64,000 bases of DNA from JBBRBB01 sp963830175 (GTDB lineage: Bacteria; Bacteroidota; Bacteroidia; Chitinophagales; Chitinophagaceae). The translations under genes were made by a program, and so were the position numbers. The notes under the pieces were generated by a model. It was given only the letters and a program-made list of their open reading frames with translations. It had not been told where the DNA came from and made no database searches. The DNA lies in NCBI GenBank assembly GCA_963830175.1, contig CAWHKV010000002.1, positions 992,001 through 1,056,000 on the forward strand, in the 5' to 3' direction. Below, piece by piece: positions 1 to 8,861 of the stretch. Positions within the stretch are counted from its first letter, which is position 1. The number at the start of each line of letters is the position of its first letter.

Positions 1-744
1 GGTCAGGTTAAAACAGCTGAGAAAATACGTACGTATCTCCATGGTAGCGAAATAAGTGGTCAATTAAAAAAACAGGTGCAAGATCCATATTCATTTAGAT
101 GCATACCACAGGTTCATGGTGCAACCAAAGACACTTTCGATTTTGTAATGAATACTTTCTTAACTGAAGTAAACTCTGTTACTGATAATCCAAATATTTT
201 TCCTGATGAAGACAAGATTGTGAGTGGAGGAAATTTTCATGGGCAACCTCTGGCTTTGGGTTTAGACTTCCTGAGTATTGCTATGAGTGAATTGGCAAAC
301 ATCAGTGAAAGAAGAACATACCAATTAATCAGTGGTCAGCGCAACCTGCCCTCATTCCTGGTTACTAATCCAGGGCTTAATTCTGGCTACATGATTCCGC
401 AATATGCTGCTGCGAGTGTGGTGAGTGAGAATAAACAATTGTGCACACCAGCAAGTGTTGATAGTATTTCATCATCAAACAACCAGGAAGATCATGTGAG
501 TATGGGTGCCAATGCGGCTACCAAATGCCTAAGGGTGGTAGATAATGTGGCCAAAGTATTGGCAATTGAATTATTAACCGCTGCGCAGGCAATGGAATTT
601 CGGAGACCTATGAAAACATCGGCCATACTTGAGCATATATTATCTGAATACAGAAAAGAAGTAACCTTCTCAACCGAAGACCGGGTGTTACACGATGATA
701 TTGTGCGCTCCGTAGCTTTTGTAAATACATTCCAGCTTCCATAA
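1..744 (+). CDS. hutH: Histidine ammonia-lyase, C-terminal part (5' end outside window)
   Basis: This enzyme deaminates L-histidine non-oxidatively to urocanate plus ammonia, the first step of histidine degradation. The reading frame is open from base 1, so the start codon and the MIO-forming Ala-Ser-Gly segment lie upstream of the window. Visible family signatures are QDPYSFRC, the SGGNFHGQPLA stretch and NQEDHVSMG, which line the active site in the HAL/PAL family. A GTG at 76 is internal, because in-frame coding continues upstream of it. The gene ends 16 bases before hutU on the same strand, so the two are very probably co-transcribed. About 248 C-terminal residues are present. The assignment is firm; only the full length cannot be judged. 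Confidence 0.96.
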   Translation, partial: GQVKTAEKIRTYLHGSEISGQLKKQVQDPYSFRCIPQVHGATKDTFDFVMNTFLTEVNSVTDNPNIFPDEDKIVSGGNFHGQPLALGLDFLSIAMSELANISERRTYQLISGQRNLPSFLVTNPGLNSGYMIPQYAAASVVSENKQLCTPASVDSISSSNNQEDHVSMGANAATKCLRVVDNVAKVLAIELLTAAQAMEFRRPMKTSAILEHILSEYRKEVTFSTEDRVLHDDIVRSVAFVNTFQLP

Positions 745-760
745 CTTCTAATTTTTTATT

Positions 761-2446
761 ATGGCTGAAAATATCAAGGTATACGATGCTGTTAAATATA
801 AAACACCAACTGGTGAAAAATTAAATTGTAAGGGTTGGATACAGGAGGCAGCTTTAAGAATGCTCTTAAATAATTTAAACCCTGAAGTGGCCGAAAAACC
901 GGAAGAATTGATTGTATATGGTGGCAGGGGAAAAGCTGCTCGAAATTTTGAATCGCTGGATAGGATCATTGCCTCCTTAAAATCATTAGAAAATAATGAA
1001 ACCCTGTTAGTGCAAAGCGGTAAGCCGGTAGGCATTTTACAAACCCATGAAAATGCTCCCCGTGTGCTTATTTCAAATTCGCAACTGGTGCCTAACTGGG
1101 CTAACTGGAAACACTTTGATGAACTGGAACAAAAAGGGTTGATGATGTATGGGCAAATGACCGCCGGTAGCTGGATATACATTGGCTCACAGGGCATTGT
1201 TCAGGGAACTTATGAAACTTATGCAGCGATTGCCAACAAGCATTTCAATGGTTCTTTAAAAGGAACCCTCAACGTTTCTGCGGGTTTAGGCGGCATGGGT
1301 GGCGCTCAGCCTTTAGCTATTACCATGAATGAAGGCGTTGCTCTTATTGCTGAAGTAGAAAAGTGGCGCATTGAAAAAAGAATTGAAACCAGGTATTGCG
1401 ATAAAATTTTTACAAATATTGATGAAGCTATTGATGCATCGGTCGATGCAAAGAATAAAGGCATACCACTTTCTGTGGGTGTACAATGTAATGCGGTGCA
1501 CCTGTTAGAAAGGTTAATTGAAAGAAACATTATTCCTGATACATTATCCGATCAAACATCTGCACACGATCCTTTAATTGGTTACTGGCCACATGAAATA
1601 TCTTACGACCGTGCAAAAGAATTAAGAGAAAAATCACCCTATGAATACCTTGCCTATGCATTTAATAGTATGCATAAGCATGTTCAATTAATGCTACAGC
1701 TGCAATCAAGCGGTGCTGTTACTTTCGATTATGGAAACAATATTCGCGCACGCGCCAGGGAACACGGTTTACAAAATGCATTTGATTTTCCAGGTTTTGT
1801 TCCTGCGTATATCCGACCGCTTTTCTGTGAAGGTAAAGGACCCTTTCGCTGGGCTGCATTGAGTGGGGACCCTGCTGACATTGCCGTAACTGATGCCGTT
1901 ATTGCTGAAATGTTTCCTGAAAATCATGGTCTGCAACGGTGGTTAAAACTTGCCAAAGAAAAAATTGCTTTCCAGGGTTTGCCTGCGCGAATATGCTGGT
2001 TGGGGCAGGGAGAAAGAGAAAAAGCCGGGATGGCATTTAATAAACTGGTAAAAACAGGAAAAGTGAAAGCGCCCATAGTAATAGGGAGGGATCATTTAGA
2101 TACGGGCAGTGTTGCAAGCCCCAATCGTGAAACAGAATCCATGCTTGATGGAAGCGATGCCGTAGCAGACTGGCCTTTATTGAATGCCTTATTAAGTACT
2201 GCGGGTGGCGCGAGTTGGGTTAGCCTGCATCATGGTGGTGGGGTTGGTATGGGCTACAGCATTCATGCAGGTATGGTTATAGTTGCAGATGGCACTGATG
2301 AAGCTGGTGAACGATTACAAAGGGTGTTGAGAAATGACCCCGGAATTGGTGTAATCCGCCACGCTGATGCAGGTTATGAAATCGCTAAAAAAACTGCTGA
2401 AGAAAATGGGCTTAACCTTTCTGCAAGGCTTGATAATGAAGGATAA
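761..2446 (+). CDS. hutU: Urocanate hydratase
   Basis: This cytosolic NAD+-dependent enzyme hydrates urocanate to 4-imidazolone-5-propionate, the second step of histidine degradation. The 561-residue product is full length for the family and begins at an ATG 16 bases after hutH. Recognisable blocks include YGGRGKAARN, the long conserved run around residues 125-190 with MTAGSWIYIGSQGI and the glycine-rich SAGLGGMGGAQ, and the C-terminal HHGGGVGMGYSIHAG. No hutI or hutF-like gene follows on this strand: two lipoprotein genes come next, so the rest of the pathway must be upstream or elsewhere. Nothing looks truncated or shifted. Confidence 0.97.
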   Translation: MAENIKVYDAVKYKTPTGEKLNCKGWIQEAALRMLLNNLNPEVAEKPEELIVYGGRGKAARNFESLDRIIASLKSLENNETLLVQSGKPVGILQTHENAPRVLISNSQLVPNWANWKHFDELEQKGLMMYGQMTAGSWIYIGSQGIVQGTYETYAAIANKHFNGSLKGTLNVSAGLGGMGGAQPLAITMNEGVALIAEVEKWRIEKRIETRYCDKIFTNIDEAIDASVDAKNKGIPLSVGVQCNAVHLLERLIERNIIPDTLSDQTSAHDPLIGYWPHEISYDRAKELREKSPYEYLAYAFNSMHKHVQLMLQLQSSGAVTFDYGNNIRARAREHGLQNAFDFPGFVPAYIRPLFCEGKGPFRWAALSGDPADIAVTDAVIAEMFPENHGLQRWLKLAKEKIAFQGLPARICWLGQGEREKAGMAFNKLVKTGKVKAPIVIGRDHLDTGSVASPNRETESMLDGSDAVADWPLLNALLSTAGGASWVSLHHGGGVGMGYSIHAGMVIVADGTDEAGERLQRVLRNDPGIGVIRHADAGYEIAKKTAEENGLNLSARLDNEG

Positions 2447-2505
2447 AGGGAAGGTCTTAGAAATTTTTGGCATAATTAATGACCTTTTACATTCAAAGTA
2501 TATAC

Positions 2506-2946
2506 ATGAAAAAGGCTTTAAGAACAGCAGGAATTTTTATTCCAATCATTATTTTATTTACAGCCTGCAGTACTTTGTCCGGGCTTCCTACCAATACCAC
2601 CGGCGGCGTATTTTCATTAAATGGTAGCTGGAAAATGACCAGTACCACCGAAGGAAATGCTATGAATGGCACAGTTATAAATGTATTGCCTGTTATAAGT
2701 GATGGCAATGTAACAAGCCTGCAAAATAATACTTACTGTGTACGGGTAGGAGATGCCATGTGGAAAAATATTAAGTCGGCATCAACAGGCGGTTTTAATT
2801 TAAACAATCTGGTGGGTGCCTGCGATGGTTCTCCAGAATATACTTCAGCAACCCTTACTGTAATTAATAACAATGAAGTAAAACTGAACGGACAAACCCG
2901 GAAAAAAGAAACCCTGACACAAACCTGGAAAAGAATTACTAAATAA
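2506..2946 (+). CDS. Small putative lipoprotein, function unknown
   Basis: I do not recognise the family. The ATG at 2506 is preferred over an upstream in-frame start at 2479, because it places a short basic n-region (MKKALR) directly before a hydrophobic stretch and the lipobox FTAC, typical of a lipoprotein signal peptide. The mature part (about 120 residues) is rich in Asn, Thr and Gly. It contains the phrase LNGSWKMT, which resembles the first strand of small lipocalin-like lipoproteins such as the next gene. The two genes are 21 bases apart and similar in size and layout, so they may be distant paralogues in one transcript; this is inferred from form, not from an alignment. Confidence 0.72.
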   Translation: MKKALRTAGIFIPIIILFTACSTLSGLPTNTTGGVFSLNGSWKMTSTTEGNAMNGTVINVLPVISDGNVTSLQNNTYCVRVGDAMWKNIKSASTGGFNLNNLVGACDGSPEYTSATLTVINNNEVKLNGQTRKKETLTQTWKRITK

Positions 2947-2967
2947 GCTATAAAACAATCGAACGTT

Positions 2968-3444
2968 ATGAAAAAATCAATCAATTTAATCGTGTGCCTT
3001 GCAGCCATTCTTTTAATTTCTTCTTGTGTTAGTTCTAAAAACACCAGTGCTTCAAAGAGAGATTTAAAAGGAACCTGGACATTAACAGGTGTTACCTATA
3101 TGACCGCAGCTAATGAAACAGTTAAAATCAACCTTTTTGATGATGCTGATATCAGCTGCTTTACAGGCAGCACATGGGTTTTGCCCGCTAATGGTTATGG
3201 TTCATATACCATCAACTCTAATAATGACGGGTGTAATGCAGGAACAAGAGATATTATTTGGTCTTATGATGATAATACCAACCAGTTCCAGTTTAAAAAA
3301 TTGACCGGCGATAAAGCTAAAAATATTGATGAAGGTTACCGTTTAACAGTTGCTTCTGCAAGTGATAACCAAATGGTGCTTCAATCTTCAGCAAGCTTTG
3401 CTGGTGGAAACCTCATGCTGAATTATAATTTTTCAAGGCAATAA
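2968..3444 (+). CDS. Lipocalin-like lipoprotein
   Basis: The 158-residue product starts with a lipoprotein signal peptide ending in the lipobox ISSC at about residue 20. The mature part opens with DLKGTWTLTGVTY, the hallmark first strand of the small lipocalin-family lipoproteins common in Bacteroidota. It continues with alternating polar and hydrophobic strands, consistent with a single eight-stranded barrel. No ligand is known for most such proteins and none can be inferred here. Probably co-transcribed with the preceding lipoprotein; a clear hairpin terminator follows 24 bases after the stop codon. Confidence 0.75.
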   Translation: MKKSINLIVCLAAILLISSCVSSKNTSASKRDLKGTWTLTGVTYMTAANETVKINLFDDADISCFTGSTWVLPANGYGSYTINSNNDGCNAGTRDIIWSYDDNTNQFQFKKLTGDKAKNIDEGYRLTVASASDNQMVLQSSASFAGGNLMLNYNFSRQ

Positions 3445-3467
3445 TAACCGCATTAATTAGAAATAAG

Positions 3468-3494
3468 AGAGTGCATTCATTGCACTCTTTTTTT
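3468..3494 (+). terminator. Intrinsic terminator after the lipoprotein pair
   Basis: A perfect 8-bp stem (AGAGTGCA at 3468-3475 with TGCACTCT at 3481-3488), a five-base loop and a run of Ts to 3494 form a rho-independent terminator for plus-strand transcription. It overlaps the stop codon of the convergent pdeM gene. On the minus strand the T-run after the same stem is poor. Confidence 0.85.
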
Positions 3495-4158
3495 ATTGCA
3501 ATATTCTTATAATTTCTTTATTAACAATTCCAAAAACGTTTGAAGATTTCTTTGCCTTTATTATTGCCAAACCTGTGAAATGGCCGAAAGCAGGTAAAAT
3601 GGCGTACTCTATTCCAAAATAAAAACAAGGAAATTTTAAAGCCTGCCTGCTACTGCTTTTAATGGCGATGCCCGGATGTATATGCCCGCTAAAAAAGTAA
3701 TGTTGTGTTATTGCATTTGCATCAACATCATTTATATCATGGGCAAAAGCAAAATTTCCCATTGTTAATACCTCATCGAATACCTGTATTCCTGAATGCT
3801 GGTACCACTCTTTTTTAAGTATGTCATGATTACCTTTTACCAGCAATATGTTTAACGCAGAAAGGTCGTTTCTCCATTTTAAAAACAGGTCGTGTTCGCG
3901 GTTGTTCCGGCTATGAAAAAGATCGCCCACAACGATCAGTTGCTCTGCCTTATAAAATTGAACAAGGTTGAATAACCGGCGTATATCATCCATAAAAACT
4001 GCCTGCGGTACGGCGATACCTTCCTTTCTAAAGTGCCCTGATTTGCCAAAGTGCGAATCAGAAATAATAAGCGCTTTTTGATCTTCCCAAAAAATTGCAC
4101 GCTCTCCATGCAGCCAAAGGTGTTGATCTTTCCAAAAAAAATGATAGGGGTTAATCAA
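3493..4158 (-). CDS. pdeM: Ligase-associated DNA damage response endonuclease PdeM (metallophosphatase)
   Basis: A 221-residue calcineurin-like metallophosphoesterase. All four metal-site motifs are visible in order: SDSHFGK (Asp34, His36), VGDLFHS, KGNHD and SGHIHPG. This order and length match the PdeM family, which is usually found with a DNA ligase, a helicase and an exonuclease-like protein in a DNA repair set. None of those partners is in this window, so the gene is separated from its common neighbours here. It lies 20 bases downstream of the GT39 gene on the same strand and is probably co-transcribed with it. The end overlaps the terminator hairpin of the convergent lipoprotein gene. 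Confidence 0.85.
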   Translation of the reverse strand: MINPYHFFWKDQHLWLHGERAIFWEDQKALIISDSHFGKSGHFRKEGIAVPQAVFMDDIRRLFNLVQFYKAEQLIVVGDLFHSRNNREHDLFLKWRNDLSALNILLVKGNHDILKKEWYQHSGIQVFDEVLTMGNFAFAHDINDVDANAITQHYFFSGHIHPGIAIKSSSRQALKFPCFYFGIEYAILPAFGHFTGLAIIKAKKSSNVFGIVNKEIIRILQ

Positions 4159-4178
4159 AATATTTCTTCCTTTTTTTC

Positions 4179-5777
4179 TTACCTGAACTTTACCAGTTTT
4201 AAACTGTCTGACATGTATGTACGAAACTGCAGGTATTCAGTATAATGTGCATTCCGAAGTTGCTTAACATCTGCTATATAAAAAGCGTTTTTATCCGATC
4301 CATCAGCATACCTTAAAACTTCATTTCTCCTTGTGCCTAAATGAAAACTAAGGGCATCAGCTGTACCGAACCTTGCCCCTTTTAAAACATACAGCGACTG
4401 TTTATCCGTAATTCTTAATATTTTCTTAGATAACTCCACCGCTTCTTTTGGAACTTCACCTCTTTGCGGAATAACGAACCAGTTAAAAGCGAACCGGGCA
4501 AAAACAATAGCAAATAGAAATGTGTAAAGCCTCCATTGCTTATATTTTATCATGTAATAAACTACGGCACCAAATGCAAGAAATAACACTATGGTTTTAA
4601 TGAAAACATCAGGAACAACATTTGTAAATGGCAGTAAAGGGAACAGTGGAATACACGCTGTAACCAATAATGAAACCCACAAAACAATTTTATTAATGAT
4701 TTGTTGCTGCCAGCCATTGGTCTTTGCTATATCATCATACAAATAAAAAAATATTGAAAAGATCAATGGAAGAAACATAAAAAGATATCGCGCATACACC
4801 TGTGGCGACGACCAATAAATGAAGAAATTTGTAAGGAATACCCAGAATGTATATTGAATGAAAGCGTTTTCCTGAATATATTTCCAGGTGTTCTTTCTTA
4901 TAAGCACTATGAAGAATATTGTCCATGGAGCATAGTGGTACAACATCTCAAACGGAAAGGTGATCAAATGCAATACAGTTGCCCAAAACCCAAACACAAC
5001 ACCTGTACGTTTAGCGCTTTCGTTAAAAATATTGGTAAACAAGGTTGATGGGGGTAGATTGTTTTGTGTAAAATACAAGTAGTAATATATGCCCAGCAAC
5101 AAGAACATTCCCCCCAGTGCAATAAAATGCGCCGGTTTAAAAAGGGCTTTAAAGTTTTTAGTGAGAATAAAATAGGTTAGTAGGGTTATTCCCTGAAAAA
5201 CAAAGGCTGGCAAGCCTTTCATCATATAGGTTGCTGCAGTAATAAGGTATGTAATTAAAAACAAAGAAGTATACTTCTGCTTTTTGCCTAAGAAATATAC
5301 CAGCATAAAATTCAGGTAAACAAGCCATGCGAAAGAAGTATCTATTAAGCCTTGCAACGAATCGTAAATAAGTATTCTGCCATTTGTGGCGTAAGCGAAA
5401 GCAGTAAAAAAGGCAACAAAATTATTCGTGAATTTTCGTGTGAAATAAAAGACGGTTAACGACATGCCAAGAGTAGCCAAAATAACTGGCAACCTGAACG
5501 CGAACATACTGTAAGAGCCAAAGAGTTTAAAATAAGCGATCACCATCCAATTATACAATGGTGGTTTATTCAGGTAAATTTCACCGTTTATGGTGGGTGT
5601 AATATAATCACCTGAAATCATCATCTCTGCCGCAACCAACGCCCGGCGTGGTTCATCAGTCACCGTACTAAGGGGCAAATACCCCAAATGGCTCAGGTAG
5701 GCAATGGCAAGTAAAACAGAACAGGTTATTCCGGTAAAAAGTTGAATTTTATATTCCTGTTTCTGTAAAATCTCCAT
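4179..5777 (-). CDS. Glycosyltransferase family 39 / ArnT-like membrane protein
   Basis: A 532-residue polytopic inner-membrane protein with about ten to twelve hydrophobic segments. Near the first periplasmic loop it carries TDEPRRALVAAEMM (Asp41-Glu42), followed by the conserved INGEIYLNKPPLYNW region, both typical of GT-C glycosyltransferases of the PMT/ArnT superfamily that use polyprenyl-phosphate sugars. The acceptor is unknown; lipid A, protein or surface-glycan modification are all possible. The gene precedes pdeM by 20 bases on the same strand with no obvious functional link. The length is normal and no frame damage is seen. Confidence 0.85.
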   Translation of the reverse strand: MEILQKQEYKIQLFTGITCSVLLAIAYLSHLGYLPLSTVTDEPRRALVAAEMMISGDYITPTINGEIYLNKPPLYNWMVIAYFKLFGSYSMFAFRLPVILATLGMSLTVFYFTRKFTNNFVAFFTAFAYATNGRILIYDSLQGLIDTSFAWLVYLNFMLVYFLGKKQKYTSLFLITYLITAATYMMKGLPAFVFQGITLLTYFILTKNFKALFKPAHFIALGGMFLLLGIYYYLYFTQNNLPPSTLFTNIFNESAKRTGVVFGFWATVLHLITFPFEMLYHYAPWTIFFIVLIRKNTWKYIQENAFIQYTFWVFLTNFFIYWSSPQVYARYLFMFLPLIFSIFFYLYDDIAKTNGWQQQIINKIVLWVSLLVTACIPLFPLLPFTNVVPDVFIKTIVLFLAFGAVVYYMIKYKQWRLYTFLFAIVFARFAFNWFVIPQRGEVPKEAVELSKKILRITDKQSLYVLKGARFGTADALSFHLGTRRNEVLRYADGSDKNAFYIADVKQLRNAHYTEYLQFRTYMSDSLKLVKFR

Positions 5778-5916
5778 TGGTACTATTAAAATGCTGCAAA
5801 GATGTGTGTTTTTAAAATACCTGTAATTCCCTCCCGGCTAAAGGTTATGTTGCGCATCCTTTTAACAACATTTTCAAAGGGTTAACCATAGCTTTGAATT
5901 AAACTTTAATAACAGG

Positions 5917-6342
5917 ATGAAATATTTTCTCATAATCATACTTTTTATAGCGGGTTCATATAAATCTGATGCACAGGTAATGCAGGCAAAGGCAGAATGG
6001 GCAACCATCTCCGTTCCCCAGTTAAAATGCTTTGAATGCAAACAGAGACTTGAAAGATATCTTACATTAGAAAAAGGTCCACAGGCAGATGCCGGCATCG
6101 TAAAATGGGTTATAAATATGAATACCGCCACAGTAAGAATTCAGTTTATACCAGACAGGATGACCCTTGATTACCTGCGCACTTCTATTGCAAATGCAGG
6201 ATTTGATGCCGATTCAGTAACCGCTGAGCCCGAAAGTTACAGGCGGCTGCCACCCATGTGTAAAAAAGTTGAAGATGGCGGCGGTCCTTTTAAAGGTTGC
6301 ACCATTGCACCCGACGACAGGGTAGGGATGCTGAAACCTTAA
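5917..6342 (+). CDS. Secreted heavy-metal-associated (HMA-like) domain protein
   Basis: The 141-residue product has an N-terminal signal peptide (about residues 1-19) and then an HMA-like ferredoxin fold. The metal-binding CxxC is present as CFEC (Cys38, Cys41) after the first beta strand, and the second half contains the expected helix-strand pattern ending near residue 105. A C-terminal extension contains MCKKVEDGGGPFKGC, a further pair of cysteines. The likely role is periplasmic or envelope binding of copper or a similar soft metal (family knowledge plus inference). The stop codon at 6340-6342 directly abuts the stop codon of the convergent argS gene with no intergenic base. No metal transporter gene is adjacent. 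Confidence 0.78.
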   Translation: MKYFLIIILFIAGSYKSDAQVMQAKAEWATISVPQLKCFECKQRLERYLTLEKGPQADAGIVKWVINMNTATVRIQFIPDRMTLDYLRTSIANAGFDADSVTAEPESYRRLPPMCKKVEDGGGPFKGCTIAPDDRVGMLKP

Positions 6343-8136
6343 TCACATTTCTTCCGGTACCTGTATTCCCAACAGGTCCATTGAATTTTTTATAACAGAT
6401 GCGGTTAATTGAGCGATTTGCAACCTGAGTGCTTTTTTTCCGGGTGTTTCTGCATTGGCAATGGAATGTTCAGTATAAAATGAATTAAAGTTCTTCGCCA
6501 GGGTAAACACATATCCTGCGATTTTAGATGGATCCAATTCTTTTGCAGCATCATTTATCACTTCCGGAAATTGTTCCAGCAGTTTAATCAATTGTTTTTC
6601 TAAGGGCAGCAATCCCTCTTGTAAATCTACTTTCTGAAAACCGGACAGATCTCCAACTTTCCTGAAAATACTTTTAATTCTGGCATAGGTATATTGAATA
6701 AACGGTGCTGTATACCCATGGAAATCTATGCTTTCTTCTGGGTTAAATATCATGCGTTTTTTTGGATCGACCCGCAGCAGAAAAAATTTAAGTGCACCAA
6801 GCCCAATAGTGTTTATTAAAATGTTTAAGGCCTCAATATTAAAGTCTTTTACTTTTCCGAGTTCTTCGGTCTTTTGTTTTGCCACACTGATCATCTCATC
6901 AATTATATCATCTGCATCTACCACGGTTCCTTCGCGGCTTTTCATTTTACCATGAGGCAGCTCTACCATGCCATAACTTAAATGATACATTTTTTCTGCC
7001 GCGGGAATTTCCAATTTTTGGCAAATGAGTTTTAAAACTTTAAAGTGATAATTCTGCTCATCACCAACAACATAAATGCTTTTATCTATTTTATATTCTT
7101 CATATTTATTTAAAGCGAGTCCAATATCCTGCGTTATATACACTGCCGTGCCATCTTTTCGCTGAACAATTTTTTCATCCAAACCATCCTTGGTAAGATC
7201 GATCCAAACACTGCCATCCTCTTTTTTAAAGAAAACATTTTTTGATAAACCCACCTTTACCAACTCTTTTCCCAACAGGTATGTATTGCTTTCATAATAC
7301 ACCCGGTCGAAAGTTATACCTAACCTCTTATAGGTTGCATCAAAACCCGCATACACCCAACTGTTCATTTGTTTCCAAAGATCAACCACATCCTGCTTTC
7401 CATCTTCCCAATCAACAAGCATTTGTTGTGCACCTTTCATGATTGGCGCTTCCTTTTCTGCACTCTCTTTAGAACTTCCACCTTCTATTAACTTAGCAAC
7501 TTCAGTTTGGTATACATCATTAAACTTCACATAATAGTCGCCCACTAAGTGATCTCCCTTAATGCCGGTAGTTTCAGGGGTAGCATTATTGCCAAATTGT
7601 TTCCAGGCGATCATACTTTTACATATGTGAATGCCCCTGTCATTTACAATACAGGATTTAATTACTTCATAGCCACACGCCTGTAAGATCTTAGCAGTAC
7701 TCCATCCCAAAAAAATGTTTCTTAAATGACCGAGATGCAAGGGTTTGTTGCTGTTTGGTGAGGCATACTCCACCATTATTTTTTTTCCATTGGCTGGTTG
7801 AAATCCATAGTTTTCAAACTCGAAATTGTTTTGAAGAAAATACAACCATTCATTGGGGGCGATTGTAAGGTTAAGAAAACCTTTGATCACGTTAAAACCG
7901 GTAAAAAACTGGGCATTATTCTGAATGATATAAGAACCGATTTCATTTCCTGCCACATCGGGTTTTTGCTTTATCTGTTTTAACAGGGAGAAAAGTACAA
8001 GGGTGTAGTCGCCTTCAAATTCGGGGCGGGTTTCATTTATTACTACTTCATTTACTCTTATATCTGCCTGGTACAAATTATTTATTGCAAGGGTGGCCAG
8101 CGCTGCAACAGTCTGTGTTATTGATTTTTGCATCAT
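6343..8136 (-). CDS. argS: Arginine--tRNA ligase
   Basis: A class I aminoacyl-tRNA synthetase that charges tRNA-Arg in the cytosol. The 597-residue product contains the N-terminal Add-1 type tRNA-binding region (residues 1 to about 110), then the HIGH-type motif HLGH in SPNSNKPLHLGHLRN. The KMSKS-loop region appears as GKMKSREGT, and the C-terminal DALR anticodon-binding domain ends in the conserved LLGIQVPEEM. Length is normal. The start is the first of two adjacent ATG codons at 8136. The gene is single, converging with the HMA-like gene, and has a Bacteroidota -7-like sequence just upstream. Confidence 0.97.
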   Translation of the reverse strand: MMQKSITQTVAALATLAINNLYQADIRVNEVVINETRPEFEGDYTLVLFSLLKQIKQKPDVAGNEIGSYIIQNNAQFFTGFNVIKGFLNLTIAPNEWLYFLQNNFEFENYGFQPANGKKIMVEYASPNSNKPLHLGHLRNIFLGWSTAKILQACGYEVIKSCIVNDRGIHICKSMIAWKQFGNNATPETTGIKGDHLVGDYYVKFNDVYQTEVAKLIEGGSSKESAEKEAPIMKGAQQMLVDWEDGKQDVVDLWKQMNSWVYAGFDATYKRLGITFDRVYYESNTYLLGKELVKVGLSKNVFFKKEDGSVWIDLTKDGLDEKIVQRKDGTAVYITQDIGLALNKYEEYKIDKSIYVVGDEQNYHFKVLKLICQKLEIPAAEKMYHLSYGMVELPHGKMKSREGTVVDADDIIDEMISVAKQKTEELGKVKDFNIEALNILINTIGLGALKFFLLRVDPKKRMIFNPEESIDFHGYTAPFIQYTYARIKSIFRKVGDLSGFQKVDLQEGLLPLEKQLIKLLEQFPEVINDAAKELDPSKIAGYVFTLAKNFNSFYTEHSIANAETPGKKALRLQIAQLTASVIKNSMDLLGIQVPEEM

Positions 8137-8143
8137 AAAGGGC

Positions 8144-8151
8144 CAAAAGTA
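8144..8151 (-). promoter_or_regulatory. Possible -7 promoter element of argS
   Basis: On the minus strand this reads TACTTTTG, an exact match to the Bacteroidota -7 consensus TAnnTTTG, a few bases upstream of the argS ATG. No clear -33 TTG was found at the usual distance, so the call is weak. Confidence 0.3.
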
Positions 8152-8255
8152 ATGAAAGAGTTTGCTTATATTTTGGTTTGTGTTGTGTGAAAAGATTCTA
8201 AAAACAAATGGTTGGTAAATAATGCTTTATAATTACTTATACCTTCGCGGTGCTT

Positions 8256-8765
8256 ATGCAAAAAGTGCACAAATTCGTTCGGCAATCTATACTTCAGGTC
8301 ATTGACCGGTTTTACCCGCCGTTCAGGTTTTTTATGCCACTGCAAACCTTTAGGTATGCTGCCTGTGGTGGTGCAAATACAGCTTTAGACATCCTTATAT
8401 TTTACGTCTGCTATAATTTTATTCTTAATAAAGAGATTGTTTATTTGGGTGCATTGGCTATAAGTCCGCATATTTTTTCATTTATTGTTGCATTCATTAT
8501 AAGTTTTCCTACAGGTTTTTATTTAAGCCGGTACGTGGTTTGGCAACAAACACAAACGCGGAAGAGAATACAGGTATTCAGGTATTTAATGGTAGTGTTG
8601 GTTTGCGTGCTGTTAAATTATGCTTTTTTAAAACTATTTGTAGACGTATGGGGCTGGTGGCCAACAATTGCAAAAATAGTAACCTCTGTATTTGTTATTT
8701 CATTCAGTTATGTAACTCAACGGCATTATTCTTTTAAGGCAACAGCAACAGAAGTTGGGGATTAA
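8256..8765 (+). CDS. GtrA family membrane protein
   Basis: A small integral membrane protein of about 169 residues with four hydrophobic segments. It opens with a FRYAACGGANTALDI-type segment and closes with SYVTQRHYSF, the usual beginning and end of the GtrA/DPMS family. These proteins are thought to help move or present polyprenyl-linked sugars for glycosylation of cell-surface polymers. The ATG at 8256 was chosen over the in-frame GTG at 8250. The gene stands alone between the divergent argS and trhO; the GT39 gene 2.5 kb away acts in a related area of envelope glycosylation, but no operon links them. Confidence 0.85.
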   Translation: MQKVHKFVRQSILQVIDRFYPPFRFFMPLQTFRYAACGGANTALDILIFYVCYNFILNKEIVYLGALAISPHIFSFIVAFIISFPTGFYLSRYVVWQQTQTRKRIQVFRYLMVVLVCVLLNYAFLKLFVDVWGWWPTIAKIVTSVFVISFSYVTQRHYSFKATATEVGD

Positions 8766-8790
8766 CCATGTAATTTTGTAATGAAATTTT

Positions 8791-8827
8791 GTTCCGCCTA
8801 TAACGGAATCCATAGTTATCATGGAAC
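8791..8827. other. Imperfect inverted repeat between gtrA-like gene and trhO
   Basis: Two nested 5-bp stems (GTTCC with GGAAC, and ATAAC with GTTAT) separated by a small internal loop can form a hairpin with a ten-base apical loop. There is no T-run, so it is not a standard intrinsic terminator. It could be an RNA structure in the 5' leader of trhO or chance. Confidence 0.3.
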
Positions 8828-8861
8828 TTAAGCAATAAGCTTTTGTCTGAAATTATTATCA

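Noticed and set aside
748..1197. 149-codon open frame on the minus strand inside hutU
   Set aside because: It lies wholly antisense to a highly conserved enzyme gene and its product has no recognisable domain; a shadow of codon bias.
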